Part shown: piece by piece, positions 6,642 through 10,951 of the stretch
How the letters are laid out: each line of letters starts with the position of its first letter
How positions within the stretch are numbered: position 1 is the first letter of the stretch
From: Hadersleviella sp041745395
GTDB taxonomy: Bacteria; Chloroflexota; Anaerolineae; Promineifilales; Promineifilaceae
Direction of reading: 5' to 3'
Length of the DNA stretch: 10,951 nt
Assembly: GCA_041745395.1 (NCBI GenBank)
Contig: JBGTIZ010000396.1
Span: forward strand, 1-10,951
Notes under the pieces: generated by a model
Databases searched by the model: none
What the model was told of the DNA's origin: nothing
Seen by the model: the letters and a program-made list of their open reading frames with translations, nothing else
Position numbers and translations under genes: made by a program

Positions 6642-8582
6642 ATGGGTTTTCATGGTGGCGGCTGGTTTTCTTACATCACTTATGATGGCAAAGCACGGCC
6701 GAAATTTGACCGAAAGTTGCTGTGGCGTGTCTGGGAGTTTGCTTATCCCTATCGCTATCGCGTTCTGATTCTGTTTTTTACCATTTTAATCATCACGGGG
6801 CTAAGCCTTATCCCGCCGCTTCTCATACGCGCTCTTATTGATGATGCGTTGCCCAACCAAGATATACAGCTGTTAAACCTGCTGGCTCTTGGTTTGCTCC
6901 TCATCCCCATCATCAACGGGGTGGTGGGCGTGTGGCAACGCCAAGTCAGTTCCCAAGTGGGCGAGGGCGTTATTTATGATTTGCGCCGTGCCCTTTATGG
7001 GCATATGCAGAGCATGTCCCTGCGCTTTTTTACCCAAACGCGCACGGGTGAGCTGATGTCTCGCCTGAATAACGACGTGGTGGGGGCGCAATCGGCCGTG
7101 ACGGGCACGCTGGTCACGATTGTGACCAACATTGTCACCGTTATTGTGACCATCGGCATTATGCTCGTGCTAGAGTGGCGACTCACGTTGCTCTCCTTGG
7201 TTGTCTTGCCCGCTTTTATCATCTTGGCGCGGCGCATTGGCGGCGTGTTGCGTCGTCTGCGGCGGCGTTCGATGGAGCTAAACGCGGAAATGAACGCCAC
7301 CATGAACGAGACGCTGAACGTCAGCGGGGCGTTACTGGTCAAGCTGTTTGGCCGTGAGGCGCGGGAGATGGAGCGGTTTGAGGGCTATGCGGGACAGGTG
7401 CGAGATATTGGGGTGGAAACGGCCGTGGTCGGTCGCTGGTTTTTCATGGGTTTAGGCGTGGCCACGGCCGTGGGAACAGCCCTTGTCTACTGGGTTGGCG
7501 GCTACCTCACCTTCTCCCCCGCTAGCGGATTTACCATTGGTTCCATCGTCGCTTTTGGCGCCTATCTCAACCAACTTTACGGCCCTCTGTCCGCCATTAC
7601 CAACGCCCCCGTGGACTTTGCCCAGAGCATGGTCAGCTTTGAGCGCGTTTTTGAGGTCTTAGATTTACCCCTGGAAATCGAAGAAGACCCCCAGGCCACA
7701 GAGCTTCCGGCCGTGGCGGGGCGTATCGAATTTGAAAACGTCACCTTTATCTATCCCACTTCTAGCGAAGGCGGTCTGGCCGAAGTGAAGCGGTATGGTC
7801 GGAGCGATGATTCGGCCACTTTGCTCAAGCGGGGCAAGTCGGACGGCTCCGAGGATGAAGATTCCTTTGAAGAAGAAGAGGAACAAGCGGCTCTGGAAGC
7901 GGTTAGTTTTGTCATTGAACCGGGGCAGTTGGTCGCGCTGGTCGGGCCGAGCGGCGCGGGTAAAACGACCACGACTTATCTGCTTCCCCGTTTGTATGAC
8001 GCCACCCACGGCCGTGTGCTCATCGACAACCACGACATCCGTCACGTCACCCTCAACTCCCTCGCGCATAATATTGGCATGGTCACGCAAGAAACCTACC
8101 TGTTCTACGACACCGTCCGCGCCAATCTGCTCTATGCCCGCCCCGACGCCACTGAAGCCCAAATGATAGCCGCCGCCCAAGCCGCCAACATTCACGACTT
8201 CATCGCCAGCCTGCCCGCTGGCTACGACACCGTTGTTGGTGAACGCGGCTATCGCCTCAGCGGCGGCGAGCGTCAGCGCATTGCCATCGCCCGCGTCATT
8301 CTCAAAGACCCCCGCATTTTAGTATTAGATGAAGCAACCTCTAGCCTCGATTCGCTGTCTGAGGCGTTGATTCAGGAAGCGCTGGGTCGGGTGATGGAGG
8401 GGCGTACCAGTTTGGTGATTGCCCATCGTCTCTCCACTATTTTGGCGGCGGATAAGATTTTGGTCATGTCCCACGGCCGTGTGCAGGAACAAGGCACCCA
8501 CGCCGAGCTTCTTGCCCAAAATGGCCTTTACGCCAACCTCTACGAAACCCAGTTTCAACCCAATCCAACCCCCACAATATGA
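6642..8582 (+). CDS. ABC exporter half-transporter (membrane domain fused to ATPase)
   Basis: The protein has 646 residues, about 50 longer than a typical MsbA/BmrA-like half-exporter. The six-helix membrane domain spans about 25-345, including coupling-helix segments such as RFFTQTRTGELMSRLNNDV. The ATPase domain begins at RIEFENVTFIYP (361-372). It has Walker A GPSGAGKT (435-442), Q-loop Q483, signature LSGGERQR (539-546), Walker B ILVLDEATS (559-567) with catalytic Glu564, and H-loop H595, so it should be active. Between the first strand and the next (about 373-416) lies an insertion with basic and then strongly acidic residues (DEDSFEEEEEQ). The substrate is unknown; lipids, peptides or drugs are usual in the family. 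ATG follows AAGGAGA. It probably works as a homodimer, as no partner gene adjoins. Confidence 0.93.
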   Translation: MGFHGGGWFSYITYDGKARPKFDRKLLWRVWEFAYPYRYRVLILFFTILIITGLSLIPPLLIRALIDDALPNQDIQLLNLLALGLLLIPIINGVVGVWQRQVSSQVGEGVIYDLRRALYGHMQSMSLRFFTQTRTGELMSRLNNDVVGAQSAVTGTLVTIVTNIVTVIVTIGIMLVLEWRLTLLSLVVLPAFIILARRIGGVLRRLRRRSMELNAEMNATMNETLNVSGALLVKLFGREAREMERFEGYAGQVRDIGVETAVVGRWFFMGLGVATAVGTALVYWVGGYLTFSPASGFTIGSIVAFGAYLNQLYGPLSAITNAPVDFAQSMVSFERVFEVLDLPLEIEEDPQATELPAVAGRIEFENVTFIYPTSSEGGLAEVKRYGRSDDSATLLKRGKSDGSEDEDSFEEEEEQAALEAVSFVIEPGQLVALVGPSGAGKTTTTYLLPRLYDATHGRVLIDNHDIRHVTLNSLAHNIGMVTQETYLFYDTVRANLLYARPDATEAQMIAAAQAANIHDFIASLPAGYDTVVGERGYRLSGGERQRIAIARVILKDPRILVLDEATSSLDSLSEALIQEALGRVMEGRTSLVIAHRLSTILAADKILVMSHGRVQEQGTHAELLAQNGLYANLYETQFQPNPTPTI

Positions 8583-8654
8583 GTTTTGACTAATCGGCTG
8601 TGCCCCACACAGTCAACCCATCTAAAATGCACACACCTTACCTAAACACCCAGC

Positions 8655-8720
8655 AATGAATAATGAATAAAGCGTAATGCGTAATGCGTAAAGGGTCTGT
8701 CCTTTTACTCATTATTAATT
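8655..8720. repeat. Heptanucleotide array, inverted pair, before the DsbA-like gene
   Basis: Six tandem heptads fill 8655-8696: AATGAAT twice, AAAGCGT, AATGCGT twice, AAAGGGT. Three inverted heptads follow at 8700-8720, read on the minus strand as AATTAAT, AATGAGT, AAAAGGA. The arms can form an imperfect hairpin around TCTG. It lies in the 168-bp spacer between the ABC gene stop and the DsbA-like start, ending 18 bp before the AGGAG ribosome-binding site. Confidence 0.75.
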
Positions 8721-8750
8721 CCCCCATCATTCCCCACAGGAGAAGAGATT

Positions 8751-9479
8751 ATGACTAGAAAAGTAAGTCGTCGTACTTTAGAGCAACAAGAAAAAAGCGG
8801 TCCCAACTGGATGATTATCGGTGGTATCGCGGCCGTGGGCATCGTCGCCCTGCTCGTGCTACTCGCCCTCACCGTCACGGCCGAACCGACCGTGGCCGTC
8901 CCCACGCCTGTCCTACAAGAGCGCGTTTCTGCTATTACCGAATACTGTGAGAGCAACGAAGACAGGTGCATCATTTTTGGGGACGCCAACGCTCCCGTTA
9001 CCTTAGTTGAAGTTTCCGATTATGGCTGTCCCCACTGCTACGACTTCAACAATGACAGCGTGCCGACCCTCAAGCAAGAGTTTGTGGAGACGGGTCTTGT
9101 GCGGTGGATTATCATGCCCTATGCGCTCAGTGACCAAACCCATATGGGAGCGGTCGCCACGATGTGCGCCGCTGACCAAGGTGCGGAACTAGGTCTTGAT
9201 TTTCACGAACAACTGTTTGGTTTGCAAAGAACTGGTGGTTTTAACACGATGCCAGGCTTTGTTAGCGTTGCCCGCAATGTGGGTTTAGATATGGCTCCAT
9301 TTGAACAATGTGTCGAAGCTGAAACCCATAGTGACCAAGTCCATCTTAACCGCCAAGCGGCGCGTCAAGCTGGTGTGAGTAGTACCCCCACCGTTTTCGT
9401 CAATAACCGCGCCATCAGCGGCAACATTGGCCTAGAAGCGTATCGTCAACGCATCAATGACGCCCTCGCGGGTGGCTAA
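8751..9479 (+). CDS. Membrane-tethered DsbA-like thiol:disulfide oxidoreductase
   Basis: The protein has 242 residues. The cytoplasmic N-terminus is basic (KVSRR), followed by one anchor helix at about 20-43 and a short Pro/Thr/Val linker. The thioredoxin-fold domain with helical insertion runs from about 74 to the end and starts FGDANAPVTLVEVSDYGCPHC. The redox motif is CPHC (93-96), as in E. coli DsbA, and the cis-proline loop is STPT (211-214). Four further Cys (66, 73, 139, 187) probably form two structural disulfides: C66-C73 just before the domain, and C139-C187 within the helical part. The closest match is the Thioredoxin_4 group. It should act on the outer face of the membrane in folding of exported proteins. 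No VKOR or DsbB partner is in the window. AGGAG lies eight bases before the ATG. Confidence 0.9.
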   Translation: MTRKVSRRTLEQQEKSGPNWMIIGGIAAVGIVALLVLLALTVTAEPTVAVPTPVLQERVSAITEYCESNEDRCIIFGDANAPVTLVEVSDYGCPHCYDFNNDSVPTLKQEFVETGLVRWIIMPYALSDQTHMGAVATMCAADQGAELGLDFHEQLFGLQRTGGFNTMPGFVSVARNVGLDMAPFEQCVEAETHSDQVHLNRQAARQAGVSSTPTVFVNNRAISGNIGLEAYRQRINDALAGG

Positions 9480-9498
9480 TCAGTCTTCAAATCAATAA

Positions 9499-9548
9499 TA
9501 GCTTCAACAAAAAAGGCACTCATATGAGTGCCTTTTTTGTTGAAGCTA
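9499..9548. terminator. 50-bp perfect palindrome, bidirectional intrinsic terminator
   Basis: Two 25-bp arms are exactly complementary with no spacer, centred on CTCATATGAG. The core stem GGCACTCAT/ATGAGTGCC is flanked by A6 on the left and T6 on the right, so each strand has a GC-containing hairpin followed by a U-tract. It separates the rightward DsbA-like gene from the leftward recombinase gene and should end both transcripts. The outer arms extend the pairing eleven bases beyond the A/T tracts plus core, longer than termination needs. Confidence 0.9.
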
Positions 9549-9558
9549 GGCGACACGC

Positions 9559-10614
9559 CTATTCTTCCGGCTTGACGACCGCCTCACTCGGCTCAATATC
9601 CATATTTGCTAGCCATTCAGCCACGATGTGTACGCCCAAAACGGGCGCGTAAATATTGCGCGTGGTGGCAATATCCACATGCCCCAGAAATTCCTGCACC
9701 ACTTCCAGCGGCATCCCCTCTCTTAATAACTGAGTCGCCCGAAAATGGCGAAAATCATGCGCCGATAGGGATGGGTCAAGTTTTAGCACTTTCACCGCGT
9801 TCTTGACCACATTATGCACCGATGTTTTGGTCAGGCGAGCGTTTTGGGCATTGCGGCTGTGGGCGATAAACAGGGCGGGATTATTATCATCCCGTTCGGC
9901 CAAGTAGGTTTGCAGTGCTTGCTGAGCGTAAGGGCGAATTTGCAGGGTGCGCGCTTTGTTGCCTTTGCCAATAATCGTAGCGTGGGTTGCACGGCCGTGG
10001 TTAACCTGCACCCTGTTCAACGCCACCACCTCGCTCAACCGCGCGGCCGTGGAATAAAGCGTCTGCACCAAGGCCCTATCCCGCAAAATAGACAAGCGTC
10101 GCTGATACGGGTCATTGTCACGCGCTGGCAAAGGCAACGCTTCATAATAAGCCACAATTTCGGGCATGGCCTGCCGCGCCAAATCCAAATTGACCACACT
10201 CTCCGCCATATTGCCTCGCCGCCGTCTTTGCCGCCTCTGCCGCTGGAGCTTGCCTAATTGAATCCCCTCCGGCAGGAGTTCCCTGCTTTCCAAATAATTC
10301 AGATAGCCAATCACGGCCGCCATATAGGTTGTCACCGTGCGCACCGCCCGATTCGCCGTCAGCCATTTGCCAAAATTCAAAACGCCTATATTGGTTAATT
10401 GCTTAGGGTCTAACGGCCAAGGGTGCTCTAAACTGTAGCCATCCACTTCAAAGGATTGCACCCAATCCGCAAACAGATGCAAACTGCTCCGATAAGTGGT
10501 TTCGGTCTTCAAACTTTGTGAGCCAGACTCCATTAAATAGCTGGCTTCTTCCAGCCAAGCGGGTTCGGCGGGAATAGGGCGGGCACTAATGGGCAGTTGG
10601 TGTGTGGGACGCAT
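9559..10614 (-). CDS. Tyrosine recombinase / phage-type integrase family protein
   Basis: The protein has 351 residues, somewhat longer than XerC/XerD (about 300). The SAM-like core-binding domain is at about 15-115 (TYRSSLHLFADWV, VRTVTTYMAAVIGYLNYL), followed by an extremely basic hinge (KLQRQRRQRRRRG, 122-134). The catalytic domain has R192 (STAARLSEV), K217 or K220 (IIGKGNKAR), H286 and R289 (AHDFRHFRAT), H312 (FLGHVDIATT) and nucleophile Y322 (RNIYAP). All are present, so it should be active. The start ATG 10614-10612 has no Shine-Dalgarno. A weak -10-like TAAGAT ends six bases before it, so a leaderless transcript is possible. There are no other phage, transposon or cassette genes, no tRNA and no att repeats in view. 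It may be a chromosomal Xer-like enzyme or a solitary integrase relic; base composition and the embedded palindrome (9990) match the neighbours. Confidence 0.9.
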   Translation of the reverse strand: MRPTHQLPISARPIPAEPAWLEEASYLMESGSQSLKTETTYRSSLHLFADWVQSFEVDGYSLEHPWPLDPKQLTNIGVLNFGKWLTANRAVRTVTTYMAAVIGYLNYLESRELLPEGIQLGKLQRQRRQRRRRGNMAESVVNLDLARQAMPEIVAYYEALPLPARDNDPYQRRLSILRDRALVQTLYSTAARLSEVVALNRVQVNHGRATHATIIGKGNKARTLQIRPYAQQALQTYLAERDDNNPALFIAHSRNAQNARLTKTSVHNVVKNAVKVLKLDPSLSAHDFRHFRATQLLREGMPLEVVQEFLGHVDIATTRNIYAPVLGVHIVAEWLANMDIEPSEAVVKPEE

Positions 10615-10628
10615 AGGTCAATCTTAGC

Positions 10629-10713
10629 ACACCTGTTTTGGTTCGGGCAGGGGCTGTTTCTCGGTTAAGCTACCCCAGATTAACAACGATTCATCTTCCT
10701 TGACACCTGTTTT
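10629..10713 (+). repeat. 11-bp direct repeat upstream of the recombinase gene
   Basis: ACACCTGTTTT occurs at 10629-10639 and 10703-10713. The first copy overlaps the recombinase promoter region, 15 bases before its ATG. The second is at the 3' end of the next minus-strand open frame. It could be an operator or a recombinase-binding site, or chance. Confidence 0.3.
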
Positions 10714-10951
10714 AGCCACTTTTCCCAGAGGTCACGCCCCAACTTACCCCCAATCTCCAAACTGCCATTGACCGCGTGCGGCGGGCTAGCTATACTTTCC
10801 TTCGCTTCACCAAACACGCCACGAGCGTCAGCGGAGAAGCCACCCACCAGCGAAATTGACAACTCTATACAAACCAAGGCGACACGGCCGTGAGGTCGTG
10901 TTTTTCTGTCGGACACGGCCGTGGGCACAACAATCCCACACACCAAGTCCG
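10680..10951 (-). CDS. Uncertain open frame running off the right edge (possible C-terminus of an unknown protein)
   Basis: The minus-strand frame is open from the window edge to TAA at 10682-10680, about 90 codons. No ATG occurs in the first part (a TTG at 10946 is the only early start), so if real it is the 3' end of a gene beginning beyond the window. The visible protein reads LSISLVGGFSADARGVFGEAKESI in the middle and ends DLWEKWLKQVSRKMNRC. I recognise no domain. In favour: it holds two CACGGCCGTG palindromes, which elsewhere in this window lie only in genes. Against: it is short, with no known family and unremarkable codon use. It would be on the same strand as the recombinase, 65 bp upstream of it. 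Confidence 0.3.
   Translation of the reverse strand, partial: DLVCGIVVPTAVSDRKTRPHGRVALVCIELSISLVGGFSADARGVFGEAKESIASPPHAVNGSLEIGGKLGRDLWEKWLKQVSRKMNRC

Larger units (their letters stand above)
129..10923. repeat. Highly iterated palindrome CACGGCCGTG (dispersed, 15 copies)
   Basis: Full 10-mers start at 129, 762, 1570, 2845, 4184, 4782, 5055, 5761, 6171, 7463, 8007, 8472, 9990, 10883 and 10914. Two more ACGGCCGT cores start at 4209 and 7419. All but the last two 10-mers lie inside confident genes on both strands. They are read in every frame: as Thr-Ala-Val (e.g. ctaB, folB), His-Gly-Arg (SDR, ABC ATPase, recombinase) and Thr-Arg-Pro-Trp (the DUF692-like gene at 5761). This shows constraint on the DNA rather than on protein. 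Shorter relatives ending GGCCGTG are also common (for example near 4050, 4644, 5096, 7092, 7713, 8835, 10044). Confidence 0.85.

Noticed and set aside
8586..8616. Terminator after the ABC gene from TTGACT...AGTCAA and CTGTG/CACAG
   Set aside because: The two pairings overlap and compete, the stems are short and no T-run follows.
9559..10951. Integrated mobile element bounded by att sites around the recombinase
   Set aside because: No tRNA, matching att repeats, phage or transfer genes are visible, and composition matches the neighbours.

Overview
The window is a piece of a bacterial chromosome of roughly 55% GC with dense, ordinary housekeeping and cell-envelope genes. Gene style suggests a member of the Chloroflexota (Anaerolineae-like): an ECF sigma factor overlapping a single-pass partner without a zinc motif, a membrane-anchored deacetylase on a Pro/Thr-rich stalk, a DUF1269 protein, and heptanucleotide arrays between genes. 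This placement is an inference, because no rRNA or other marker gene is present.

Layout. 1-854 (-) is a 3'-truncated haem O synthase (ctaB). 855-1290 is noncoding, with a 15-bp inverted repeat and a repeated 14-mer. 1291-2273 (-) is an ECF sigma factor followed, with a 4-base overlap, by a membrane protein that is probably its regulator. 2289-2716 is a noncoding divergent promoter region. 2717-4902 (+) is a tight three-gene run: NodB-type polysaccharide deacetylase, a pteridine-reductase-like SDR, and dihydroneopterin aldolase (folB). The last two point to reduced pterin/folate synthesis. 4947-5471 (-) is a DUF1269 protein convergent with folB. 5622-6542 (-) is a TIM-barrel enzyme resembling the DUF692/MNIO iron oxidases. 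6642-8582 (+) is an ABC exporter half-transporter with an unusual acidic insertion in its nucleotide-binding domain. 8751-9479 (+) is a membrane-tethered DsbA-like thiol oxidoreductase. 9559-10614 (-) is a tyrosine recombinase with all catalytic residues. 10615-10951 is mostly unassigned, with an open frame running off the end.

The most interesting signals lie beneath the genes. (1) The palindrome CACGGCCGTG occurs 15 times, plus two further ACGGCCGT cores. It lies almost only inside genes and in all three reading frames, much like cyanobacterial HIP1. (2) At several copies the strand composition flips from G-rich to C-rich, whichever way the gene points. (3) Three gene borders carry degenerate heptanucleotide arrays of one shared consensus, RTRANNN, each arranged as an inverted pair. 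One array supplies the stop codons of two convergent genes. No complete novel gene system (defence, RiPP, CRISPR) is visible.
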